Assembly: GCA_029432815.1 (NCBI GenBank)
Contig: JAROBA010000048.1
Coordinates: 1 to 35,788 of the forward strand
Direction: 5' to 3'
Origin: Pontiellaceae bacterium B1224
GTDB taxonomy: Bacteria > Verrucomicrobiota > Kiritimatiellia > Kiritimatiellales > Pontiellaceae
Length of the DNA stretch: 35,788 bases
A model generated the notes under the pieces. That model was not told where the DNA came from. It worked only from the letters and a program-made list of their open reading frames with translations, and searched no databases. This document shows positions 27,901 to 34,303 of this stretch, piece by piece. The stretch's first letter is position 1. Every line of letters begins with the position of its first letter. Position numbers and translations under genes: made by a program.

Positions 27901-29054
27901 CGGAAGAAGAGAGGAATGATCCGCTTCTTCTCATCCTCCGACAATGGACGTAGATCCTCATCATCCAGCGTTTTGATTTTGACATTGTTCAGCGTCTGCC
28001 ACATTCGGAACTCCTCGAATAACGGATGCGAAATGGGACAGCGCTTTTTCTTCGGCTCGAACGGACAGTTCGCCACCAATCCCTTCTGCGACCGCAAAGG
28101 GCGCTGATAGAAGATTGCATCACGCAACTCCTCCCGGAGGGTTTCGGGCAGTTCCTGCTTTTCACAGATCAAATTGAACTCGGCAAGATAATGCTCGTCC
28201 CGGGCAGTATGGACATTACGAATACGCTTTCCCTGCTGATAGCATTCCTCCCAGAAATACTGCCCCAACGTACGTCCATCCATTTTGGACGACAGATCAA
28301 CAATCTCCCCTTTAACCTTACCGAGGTTTTCCCGCTTGTTCAGGAAGCCTGTCAGGAAGACCATCGCGCTATCCAGGGAATCCGCCGCTGAAATTCCTTT
28401 CAATACAGCTCTCTGGAATCGCCGCACCTTTGCATCCTGCTCGTCGTCCGAAAACAGAGCCGAAACGGCGTCATGCAACTCTTCCTTTTCTCTATAGCCT
28501 CCGGCAAGGACGGCCAACGCCCGGTCACGCAAAGCCCCGATCGCATCGTCGCTCCCCGCATCCAGTCTGTTGCTTTTGAACCCTCGCCGCTGCGCCATAT
28601 GGAAGAACGCCCGCCCCAGCTTAAAACGATCCGCCTCATCATCAAGATTCAGGGTAATGGTCACAGCCTGCCAGCGATAATAGTACGGGTTCTTGGAATC
28701 CTCCTCTGAGGTTTTACACCAATCACGAAATTCCTGATTTTCAGGATATATCTTTTTCGACTGCCAATCCTTTAATTCCTGAGTAGACAACGCTGGACAG
28801 AATCCCGCCACAGAAAGAGCCTTCAACGTTTCTATCTTACGGAGCTTACGACGGAACTTAATTCGGCGAGCCGACCGATAGCCCGTACGTTCCGAGGCTT
28901 TTGAAGACTCGTTGCCCTTTTCGATCTTCACCCCTTCCTGGAAAATATGAACACCTTCCTTAATCCGTTCAAACTGTCCATTCCCCAAATCATCCACAAC
29001 AGCCCAGCCGATGCTGTTTGTCCCCAAATCCAGTCCAAGAATCCGTTTGCTCAT
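24969..29054 (-). CDS. cas9: CRISPR-associated endonuclease Cas9, large type II-C variant
   Basis: 1361 residues from the ATG at 29054, supported by AAAGGA seven bases upstream and by the canonical start KRILGLDLGTNSIGWAV; a longer frame from 29099 adds 15 doubtful residues. RuvC-I has Asp9, the arginine-rich bridge helix follows (RTGYRSARRIKFRRKLRK), RuvC-II has Glu730 in HLEMAREL, the HNH nuclease has His809 in EIEHTIPRS, and RuvC-III has His969 and Asp972 in HHTIDAIVVAC. All catalytic residues are therefore intact. The HNH region includes CPYC and a later HKQC, a possible zinc site. The protein cuts DNA guided by crRNA and tracrRNA. With only cas1 and cas2 beside it the locus is type II-C, yet the protein is larger than the common 1000-1100-residue II-C enzymes. 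The PAM-binding C-terminus (about 1100-1361) cannot be decoded by eye. Confidence 0.98.
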   Translation of the reverse strand: MSKRILGLDLGTNSIGWAVVDDLGNGQFERIKEGVHIFQEGVKIEKGNESSKASERTGYRSARRIKFRRKLRKIETLKALSVAGFCPALSTQELKDWQSKKIYPENQEFRDWCKTSEEDSKNPYYYRWQAVTITLNLDDEADRFKLGRAFFHMAQRRGFKSNRLDAGSDDAIGALRDRALAVLAGGYREKEELHDAVSALFSDDEQDAKVRRFQRAVLKGISAADSLDSAMVFLTGFLNKRENLGKVKGEIVDLSSKMDGRTLGQYFWEECYQQGKRIRNVHTARDEHYLAEFNLICEKQELPETLREELRDAIFYQRPLRSQKGLVANCPFEPKKKRCPISHPLFEEFRMWQTLNNVKIKTLDDEDLRPLSEDEKKRIIPLFFRVSKAHFDFRDIAKKLTPRGQEFGYAKGRDTQAHVLFNYRANESLSGCPFTAKLRNLFGEDLLQGVLKAYKGKRLSKDGIARTGGDLLNEVWHVLFSFDDEAKVKAYAVNKLGLDDTAAERFAKINAGQGYGALSLKAIRKILPFMKQGFLYSHAVFFANLDGVLGEGAEKDVALRDDVSRLIDEHNQYVAEVRCVNEFVRQHKDNPKEFGEQYDLRNVQAFAEKLPSSLQDRADSICREVRVQIAVNNGNGEYLVAKRLHDRIGDYLVDRHGADDEAVKMLYHPSAIETYKPAEKHSDGKYYLGDPRISSIRNPVFMRAMHRVKAVVNELLKRGIVTDQTAIHLEMARELNDANKRVAVKIWQRKNEQKRTEYADIIEKRLGRNAGDDEILKYQLWTEQSEFCPYCNEKINVSTLLSEQSEIEHTIPRSLCCDNSQENKTVAHKQCNREKNNRIPFECSNYDQILLRVDHWRQAVEDLNGQIEKKKIASQRATTKELKDRAIQARLVLQFERDYLRNKYRRFTMEEVPEGFKNSQLVDTRIITKYARMYLKTVFTKVHTVNGKTTDDFRRCWGIEKSRDNHVHHTIDAIVVACVTRERYDNLAQFYHQYESYESNDPTVPEKPHFSKPWKSFTKDMKELRNEILVSHYAPNHLLKQTKKRAKVRGKIVVQQGQTARGSLHKDTFYGAIKRLEENKKGEIKEVVKYVARKKLTDLKDSDVKNIVDDRVREIVTHGRAEEARLKKEIDTLKKKRATTDEVGESAIRQQVAELERKMGGLYVLPNKNGDPIPIRKVRLYSPVANPISLKFHRDRAVNSPHKHHLFVKPDDSYAFVIWEGETGKGRVRRVANVYNTYEATQGLVSLPRYGDSKEIGSGLLHFKQSYLVGDMVLLREGLERDDGLLNRRLYIVFGIESDGRIKLRYHAEGRKDEEQGREVSVFDPVNPPPKLRISASKFDVLKDGVDFRLGVLGDVEFIEG

Positions 29055-29077
29055 TTTCATTTCCTTTAAGCTTCGTA

Positions 29078-29106
29078 TTGACTCACATGCTTCAAACACC
29101 TAAACA
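29078..29106 (+). promoter_or_regulatory. Probable tracrRNA promoter
   Basis: TTGACT (29078-29083) and TAAACA (29101-29106) are exactly 17 bp apart and point toward the anti-repeat. The -35 matches the sigma-70 consensus at 5 of 6 positions, the -10 only at 3. It overlaps the cas9 upstream region on the opposite strand. Confidence 0.5.
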
Positions 29107-29112
29107 GTGTTC

Positions 29113-29201
29113 AGAAAAAACATTAAGAACTGTCTTTTCACAATAAGGCTATATGCCGAAGGCTTCGGCCTATTACCCCGCTTCTGGCGGGGTTTCTTTT
29201 T
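29113..29201 (+). ncRNA. tracrRNA
   Basis: The anti-repeat (29123-29143) contains AAGAACTGTC and CACAA, which pair with the 5' half of the crRNA repeat around a bulge. Then come a hairpin GCCGAAGGCTTCGGC (29155-29169), a second hairpin CCCCGC/GCGGGG (29176-29192) and a T-rich terminator ending at 29201. The order anti-repeat, AATAAGGC, hairpin, terminator resembles type II-C tracrRNAs of the Neisseria kind. The 5' end is estimated from the promoter; it is transcribed divergently from cas9. Confidence 0.85.
29176..29201 (+). terminator. Terminator of the tracrRNA
   Basis: CCCCGC and GCGGGG form a six-pair stem with a TTCTG loop, followed by TTTCTTTTT. Confidence 0.88.
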
Positions 29202-29648
29202 GCCCGCATCAAAACACGGAACCATATTAAGCATTTTTCAAACACTGTCGAGATTTGGCTTTCTTATTAAATTCACAAATTAACGTTTCATTTCTGATGC
29301 TGCACAAAAAACATCAAGTAATCAAAAATCTCACAAACCCGAATTCTTTTCTGCACGGGGCGTATGTTGCTTATCTTCCGCGAAATCGATTCGTTTTTAT
29401 ATCGCTCTTTTTGGAGCATCTTGTCTGAATCGGGAGCAAACCGCTGGCAACGGCTCAGACTCCACTCTACGTCATCGCAGGAGTCAAATCTGCGGTGTTT
29501 TTTCATTCCCCCGCTGCACATCAACGTATTGCGAAGAACCGAAAAATCCGCAGCTTCCGGATCGGGTGTTTTCGCTTTGCCTTACCCGACAATCCGGCAT
29601 ACTGCTCTGCGAATTGCAATGAAGCACTACGTGACGGAGAGCGCCCGT
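29202..29648. other. Gene-free gap right of the tracrRNA
   Basis: About 450 bp. An open frame crosses part of it (from 29364) into the next gene, but this portion is low in recognisable features. A possible hairpin with bulge involves about 29555-29596. No tRNA or insertion-site duplication was recognised. Confidence 0.45.
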
Positions 29649-30035
29649 ATGAACCTACCTGTTGAATTAAGAAAACGCGTTGATGAGCACATCAATGCCG
29701 TTCAGCAACAGACCGAACTGCCGACGGCTGAACAGCGGAAACTTCTCCAGGCATTGGAAACTCATATTCACAAATCGCTGGAAGCCCGCAGCGAAGAAAA
29801 ACCGAACCTCGAAGCGCTGGAAGCCGTCATTGCGAAAATGGATCCGCCGGAATCCTACGGATCGCCCCCCCTCATCGCACCGCCCAACCACCCGTCGCTT
29901 TCTTCAGGCCGGAAAATTCTGTTTATCAGCATCATCGCCATCCTGAGCCTTCTTTTCATGGCCATCTGGCTGGCCGATCCTTTTTCCTCGCATTGGATGG
30001 AGGAAACCTCCCCGCCGGCACAGGCCATTCCCTGA
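29649..30035 (+). CDS. HAAS-like membrane protein, single C-terminal span
   Basis: 128 residues from the ATG at 29649, which has GGAG nine bases upstream; the frame is open further upstream (ATGs at 29619 and 29364), but the added residues lack family character. Residues about 1-75 are helical and charged (LPVELRKRVDEH, LEALEAVIAKMDPPESYG), resembling the HAAS/DUF1700 helices found with PadR-type regulators. A hydrophobic helix near the C-terminus (ILFISIIAILSLLFMAIWLA) anchors it in the membrane. No PadR gene lies upstream in the window; the tracrRNA/cas9 region is there instead. The assignment is tentative. Confidence 0.5.
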   Translation: MNLPVELRKRVDEHINAVQQQTELPTAEQRKLLQALETHIHKSLEARSEEKPNLEALEAVIAKMDPPESYGSPPLIAPPNHPSLSSGRKILFISIIAILSLLFMAIWLADPFSSHWMEETSPPAQAIP

Positions 30036-30114
30036 CCACCGCAAACTCTGGAATTTATAATCGAATTATTCGTTCCGAATCGGTTTAATGTTCCTCATTC
30101 ATAAGGAGTATTGT

Positions 30115-30777
30115 ATGGGCGGCGTTATTGTAGTTTTCATCTGTATTATCGGAGCCATCATCTGGGGCATCATGGCCGGCAAGAAGCGGCGAGATGAAAT
30201 GACGTTGCTGGCAGAGCGGCTCGGGCTCAGCTTTAACCACGAGCGGGATTACCATCTGGCCGATCGCTATTCCTTTCTGGATAAGCTGCGGCAGGGCTCC
30301 AATCAGTATGCCTATAATATTATAAGCGGCACCTATCAGGAGCATCAGCTCGCGGCCTTTGATTTCCACTACGAAACCTACTCCCGCGACAAAGATGGAA
30401 AGCGGGAAACGCACCACCATCATTTTTCATTTTTTGTACTTACCCTCCCCAAACATTTTGATGAACTGACGATTGCCAAAGAGAGTTTCTTTTCCAAGAT
30501 TGCGCAGGCCGTCGGCTACGACGACATCGATTTTGAAAGCCACGAGTTTTCCAAAAAGTTTGTAGTCCGTTCCAAAAACAAAAAATTTGCCTACGACTTC
30601 TGCAACGCAAGGATGATCGAATATCTACTGGGGCATCCCGACATCAGTATCGAGGTAGATCAGAATCAATTGGCGGTCGGCTACAATCATTGCCTGAAGG
30701 TGGAGCAAATCATACCCCACCTCAACCGCCTCGTTGAAATCAGAGAGCTTATGCCGGACTATCTGTTTTCAGAATAA
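30115..30777 (+). CDS. DUF3137-like membrane-anchored protein
   Basis: 220 residues from the ATG at 30115, chosen for AAGGAG six bases before it. A single N-terminal helix (GGVIVVFICIIGAIIWGIMAG) is followed by a cytoplasmic-type domain (KKRRDEMTLLAERLGLSF, then GTYQEHQLAAFDFHYET and HHFSFFVLTLPKHF). The domain pattern resembles DUF3137, often encoded beside LemA. A run of histidines (HHHH, near residue 102) is not a known site. The LemA gene follows 47 bp downstream, so the two are probably co-transcribed. Function is unknown. Confidence 0.6.
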   Translation: MGGVIVVFICIIGAIIWGIMAGKKRRDEMTLLAERLGLSFNHERDYHLADRYSFLDKLRQGSNQYAYNIISGTYQEHQLAAFDFHYETYSRDKDGKRETHHHHFSFFVLTLPKHFDELTIAKESFFSKIAQAVGYDDIDFESHEFSKKFVVRSKNKKFAYDFCNARMIEYLLGHPDISIEVDQNQLAVGYNHCLKVEQIIPHLNRLVEIRELMPDYLFSE

Positions 30778-30824
30778 TTACGAGCGAAATGATTCAAGGC
30801 AGGCGTACTTAAAAGGAATGCTGA

Positions 30825-31382
30825 ATGGAACTGATTATTATTGCCGTTATTTTACTGCTGCCGATCATCTATGTGATCGTGACATACAACACCTTGGTGG
30901 CGTTGCGGAATCATATTTCTGAATCGTGGAGCGATGTGGATACCGAACTGCAGCGGCGCTATGAACTGATCCCCAATCTGGTTACCACGGTAAAAGGCTA
31001 TGCCAAACATGAGCAGGAAACCCTGGAGCACATCATTACTCTGCGAAATGAATGCCAAGCCGACCGCGGCAGCATTCATCATCAGGAAGGTACCGAAAAA
31101 AAGCTGGTGGCAGGGATGCAGAAATTAATGGCCATCGCCGAAGCGTATCCTGATTTGAAGGCCGATCAACACTTTATGCAGCTACAGAAAGAACTGGTGA
31201 ACACTGAAAACCGGATTCAGGCCGCGCGCCGATTTTACAACGGCAACATCCGCGACTACCGCAATAAAACGGAAGCCTTTCCCAGCAATCTCATCGCTAA
31301 TGGCTTCGGCTTTAAACCGCACGATTTTTTCAACGTTGATCCCGCCATGCGGGAAAACCCCGAAGTGAAACTTAACAATTGA
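30825..31382 (+). CDS. lemA: LemA-family protein
   Basis: 185 residues, typical. An N-terminal membrane helix (residues 1-20) precedes a long helical domain with the family landmarks LVALRNHISESWSDVDTEL and RRYELIPNLVTTVKGYAKHE, then RRFYNGNIRDYRNKTEAFPSNL near the C-terminus. LemA proteins are anchored in the inner membrane; the role is not well established. AAAAGGA lies upstream of the ATG. It sits just after the DUF3137-like gene. Confidence 0.93.
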   Translation: MELIIIAVILLLPIIYVIVTYNTLVALRNHISESWSDVDTELQRRYELIPNLVTTVKGYAKHEQETLEHIITLRNECQADRGSIHHQEGTEKKLVAGMQKLMAIAEAYPDLKADQHFMQLQKELVNTENRIQAARRFYNGNIRDYRNKTEAFPSNLIANGFGFKPHDFFNVDPAMRENPEVKLNN

Positions 31383-31411
31383 AACCTGAATTAATTTAAC
31401 CGGAGTAATGT

Positions 31412-32137
31412 ATGATTGCCCCCCCTCTCGCCTACGAAAACATGTCCTTTCTCAATAGCGCCTACTGCCGTCCCATTCGGTTGCAACTCGAATATCTGCA
31501 CCCCGAAGTGACCATGAAAGAAGAAGGCGTGAAGTCGACGATCGTCCTTTTCGGCAGCGCGCGCATTCCTTCGCCGGAAGGCGTTGAAAAATGTAAAAAC
31601 GAAAAGCTGGCATCGCTGGTTCCCTATTACGAGGAAGCGCGCAAGCTGGCCGCCATTGTCAGCACCACCTGTCAGACCAACCATGAATGCGAATATGTGA
31701 TCGTAACCGGCGGGGGCGGCGGTATTATGGAAGCCGGAAATCGCGGGGCCAGCGAAGCGGGTTGCAAATCCATTTCACTCAATATTGAACTGCCGTTCGA
31801 GCAGGAAGCCAATCCGTATGTCACACCGGGCCTTAATTTTGAATTCCACTATTTCCACATGCGCAAGATGCACTTCCTGCAACGCGCCAAAGCCGTGGTC
31901 ATTTTCCCCGGCGGCTTCGGCACGTTCGATGAACTGTTCGAGTCGCTGACCCTGATCCAAACCAAAAAGATCGATCCCATGCCGGTGATCCTGTTCGATT
32001 CCGAACATTGGAAAAAACTGGTCAACTGGGATTACCTCGCCGAATGCGGCCTGATCAGCCCCAAAGACCTGGATTTGATGACCTTCTGCGATAAAGCCGA
32101 AGACGCCTGGAAATTCATCACTGAGTTTTATGCTTAA
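31412..32137 (+). CDS. LOG-family protein (Rossmann-fold nucleotide hydrolase type)
   Basis: 241 residues. The family motifs are clear: GGGGGIME (100-107) and PGGFGTFDE (166-174), which bind the nucleotide phosphate and ribose. LOG proteins are phosphoribohydrolases that release bases from nucleoside 5'-monophosphates; older annotation called them lysine decarboxylases, wrongly. The first 40 residues, before STIVLFGSARIP, are an extension typical of the longer bacterial subgroup. An ACCGGAGTAATGT sequence before the ATG holds the ribosome site. It lies 29 bp after lemA. Confidence 0.9.
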   Translation: MIAPPLAYENMSFLNSAYCRPIRLQLEYLHPEVTMKEEGVKSTIVLFGSARIPSPEGVEKCKNEKLASLVPYYEEARKLAAIVSTTCQTNHECEYVIVTGGGGGIMEAGNRGASEAGCKSISLNIELPFEQEANPYVTPGLNFEFHYFHMRKMHFLQRAKAVVIFPGGFGTFDELFESLTLIQTKKIDPMPVILFDSEHWKKLVNWDYLAECGLISPKDLDLMTFCDKAEDAWKFITEFYA

Positions 32138-32169
32138 TTATCAAGTCTAAACCAACCAAGGAACAGATC

Positions 32170-32418
32170 ATGAAAAAAGCACTGCATGTTGTGATGGCCC
32201 TGACCGCCGTCGCGCTGCTGTCCGGTTGTGCCGGTGCGGCGTTTAATAAAGTATCCGTTACGGCCAACCGGAATATTACGATCGGGCAGGAACTGATCGA
32301 CCTGCAGGCCGCTCACGAAAAAGGCATCATCAACGACACGGAATATGCCCAGATGAAACAGGATATTCTTAACTTCGCGACGCAAATCGGAAGCATCAAC
32401 CTCGACGGAACGAAATAG
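32170..32418 (+). CDS. Small lipoprotein with SHOCT-like segment
   Basis: 82 residues. A signal peptide ends with the lipobox LLSGC, so the mature protein starts at Cys20 and is lipid-anchored. The remaining 60 residues include IGQELIDLQAAHEKGIINDTEYAQMKQDIL, which matches the short helical SHOCT pattern (an oligomerisation motif). AAGGAACAGATC before the ATG gives the ribosome site. Its stop codon ends one base before the sulfatase ATG, so the two are tightly coupled. Confidence 0.82.
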   Translation: MKKALHVVMALTAVALLSGCAGAAFNKVSVTANRNITIGQELIDLQAAHEKGIINDTEYAQMKQDILNFATQIGSINLDGTK

Positions 32419-32419
32419 G

Positions 32420-34249
32420 ATGATGCACCGTCGTCACTTTCTGCAATCCAGCACAGGTTTGGCAACAATCACCGCGATTGGCGCCCATGCCAAAGCATCC
32501 TTCGGCCGGCCGAATATTCTCTGGCTGACCTGCGAAGATAACAGCGTTGATTGGGTTGGTTGCTACGGAAACCCCCACGCTGACACACCGAATATCGACC
32601 AGTTGGCGAAAGAGGGATTTCAGTACATGCACGCCTATGCGAATGCCCCCGTCTGCGCGCCGAGCCGCAGCACGTGGATCACCGGCATACTGGCCATTTC
32701 CGACGGCACGTTCCCCATGCGAAGCCGATACGACATTCCCCACGACCGCATTAAATATTATCCCGATTTTCTCCGGGCGAACGGATACTATGCTGGAAAT
32801 GCCACCAAAACGGATTACAACATCGGAGGGAGGGAGGATTCTGATTGCTGGGACAATCCGGGCCAAGTGAACTGGGCGGATCTGAAACAAAACCAGCCCT
32901 TCTTCCAGATCATCAACTCCAACACCTCGCACGAAAGCCGGGCACAGGGTAATGTGGAAAATACGCTGCACGACCCCGCCGACATTCGCCTGCGGAAATA
33001 TCATCCCGACCTCCCCAATGTCCGGAAAAACTACGCAAAGTATCACGATGCCATGAAACGGATGGATGGCGAAATCGGCGACTCGCTGGCAAAGCTCGAA
33101 GCCATGGGCCTGTCTGAAAACACGATCGTTATTCACAACTCCGATCACGGTGGCGTACTGCCGCGCAGCAAACGCTACCTTTTTCAAAGCGGGCTCCACT
33201 GTCCACTGATTATCCGCATGCCGGAGCGGTTTAAAAGCCTCTGGCCTGCTCCGCAACCGGGCACGAAAATCGATCGTATGGTCAGCTTTGTGGATATGCC
33301 GAAAACATGGCTCAGCCTGACCGGGTCTGAAGTACCCGGCTATATGCAGGGAACGATTTTCCTAGGTCCGAAAACCGAACCGGAACAGGAATTTAATTTT
33401 TCCTTCCGCGGGCGAATGGATGAACGGATCGAAAATGCACGGGCCGTCTGCTCGAAACGCTTTCTCTATATCCGCAACTACATGCCCTATGTGCCTTGGG
33501 TGCAGCACCTGCAATTCCTTTGGAAAATGAAAGCCACTCAGGCGTGGGATGAGCACGTAAAATCCGGAAAGGCCTCCGAAGTGCAGGCGCGCTTCTTTAA
33601 ACCCAAAGGTTGGACCGAAGAGCTGTACGATATGCAGAACGACCCGGACAACGTGGAAAACCTCATAGAAAATCCGGAATATGCGCAAGTCTCCGAGGAA
33701 CTGCGAAAAGGGCTGAGACAACAGCAGATTAAGTTCTATGATTCCGGCCTAATCCCCGAATCCGAAATGGTTAAACGGGCCGCCGAAAACAACCTCACCA
33801 TTTACGACATGGTTCGCGATCCGAAGCTCTACAATGTACCGGCTCTGCTTAATGCCGCCGACCTCGCGCTGGAGAAAAACAAAACAAACCTTCCATCCCT
33901 TGGAAACATGCTTGAAAACCCCGATGCCGGCATACGCTACTGGGGCATGGTGGGCGGCTTTCTGCTGAACGATCAAACGCAGGGCTTCCAGGGATTGAAA
34001 GATCCATCTGATGAAATCCGCGCCATGGCCGCCTGGACACTGATCAATACCGGCAGCAAAGAGCCCGGTTTCCAATGTCTGGAAAACTTGCTACAGCAGG
34101 ATTCCTACGCTTCGTTGACGGTGCTGAATATCATCGACTGGATGGGCGACGATGGGCTGGTGCTAATGCCGACCGTGCGCGCGCTTAAGCCGGAAACAAA
34201 ATCCTACGAAGAACGGATGCGGGACGACCTGATTCAGAAGTTCGGTTAA
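32420..34249 (+). CDS. Secreted formylglycine-dependent sulfatase
   Basis: 609 residues. The N-terminus MMHRRHFLQSS with a following hydrophobic stretch looks like a Tat signal. The sulfatase signature CAPSR begins at Cys79, which would be converted to formylglycine; metal-binding PNILWLTCEDN (31-41) and HNSDHGG are present. These enzymes release sulfate from sulfated polysaccharides; the substrate is unknown. The last 130 residues (GIRYWGMVGGFLL, LKDPSDEIRAMAAWTLINTG) look like HEAT-type helical repeats appended to the catalytic domain. The ATG lies one base after the lipoprotein stop. No maturase (anSME or FGE) is in the window. Confidence 0.92.
   Translation: MMHRRHFLQSSTGLATITAIGAHAKASFGRPNILWLTCEDNSVDWVGCYGNPHADTPNIDQLAKEGFQYMHAYANAPVCAPSRSTWITGILAISDGTFPMRSRYDIPHDRIKYYPDFLRANGYYAGNATKTDYNIGGREDSDCWDNPGQVNWADLKQNQPFFQIINSNTSHESRAQGNVENTLHDPADIRLRKYHPDLPNVRKNYAKYHDAMKRMDGEIGDSLAKLEAMGLSENTIVIHNSDHGGVLPRSKRYLFQSGLHCPLIIRMPERFKSLWPAPQPGTKIDRMVSFVDMPKTWLSLTGSEVPGYMQGTIFLGPKTEPEQEFNFSFRGRMDERIENARAVCSKRFLYIRNYMPYVPWVQHLQFLWKMKATQAWDEHVKSGKASEVQARFFKPKGWTEELYDMQNDPDNVENLIENPEYAQVSEELRKGLRQQQIKFYDSGLIPESEMVKRAAENNLTIYDMVRDPKLYNVPALLNAADLALEKNKTNLPSLGNMLENPDAGIRYWGMVGGFLLNDQTQGFQGLKDPSDEIRAMAAWTLINTGSKEPGFQCLENLLQQDSYASLTVLNIIDWMGDDGLVLMPTVRALKPETKSYEERMRDDLIQKFG
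33891..33905. repeat. TTCCA-N5-TGGAA palindrome, copy 17 (in sulfatase)
   Basis: Core TCCCT, the only copy with T at position 6; encodes LPSLGN. Confidence 0.75.
34070..34084. repeat. TTCCA-N5-TGGAA palindrome, copy 18 (in sulfatase)
   Basis: Core ATGTC, encoding FQCLE. Confidence 0.82.
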
Positions 34250-34257
34250 AAAAGAGC

Positions 34258-34303
34258 TCGTAGGCGGCTCCCGACGAAAAGCCGCCTGAAGGCGGAACTA
34301 CGA
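34258..34303. terminator. Nested GC-rich hairpin between convergent sulfatase and flippase genes
   Basis: AGGCGGCT (34262-34269) pairs with AGCCGCCT (34280-34287), and outer TCGTAG/CTACGA (34258-34263/34298-34303) extend the dyad. On the minus strand CCGCCT-TC-AGGCGG is followed by CTTTT, and A/T runs flank the region, so it may end both genes. The right arm overlaps the flippase stop codon. Confidence 0.5.

Noticed and set aside
23720-29060. Csn2 or Cas4 in the cas operon (type II-A/II-B)
   Set aside because: cas9, cas1 and cas2 are contiguous or overlapping, and the array follows directly; there is no space for another gene.
29055-29099. 15-residue N-terminal extension of Cas9
   Set aside because: Cas9 proteins start just before the RuvC-I motif, and a ribosome site matches the ATG at 29054; the extension overlaps the tracrRNA promoter.
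29470-29496. tRNA-like T-arm (GCAGG-loop-TCTGC)
   Set aside because: The loop lacks the TTCRANY consensus, and no acceptor stem or anticodon arm could be fitted.
29364-29648. Longer start for the HAAS-like gene
   Set aside because: The extra residues look random, and a ribosome site precedes the ATG at 29649.
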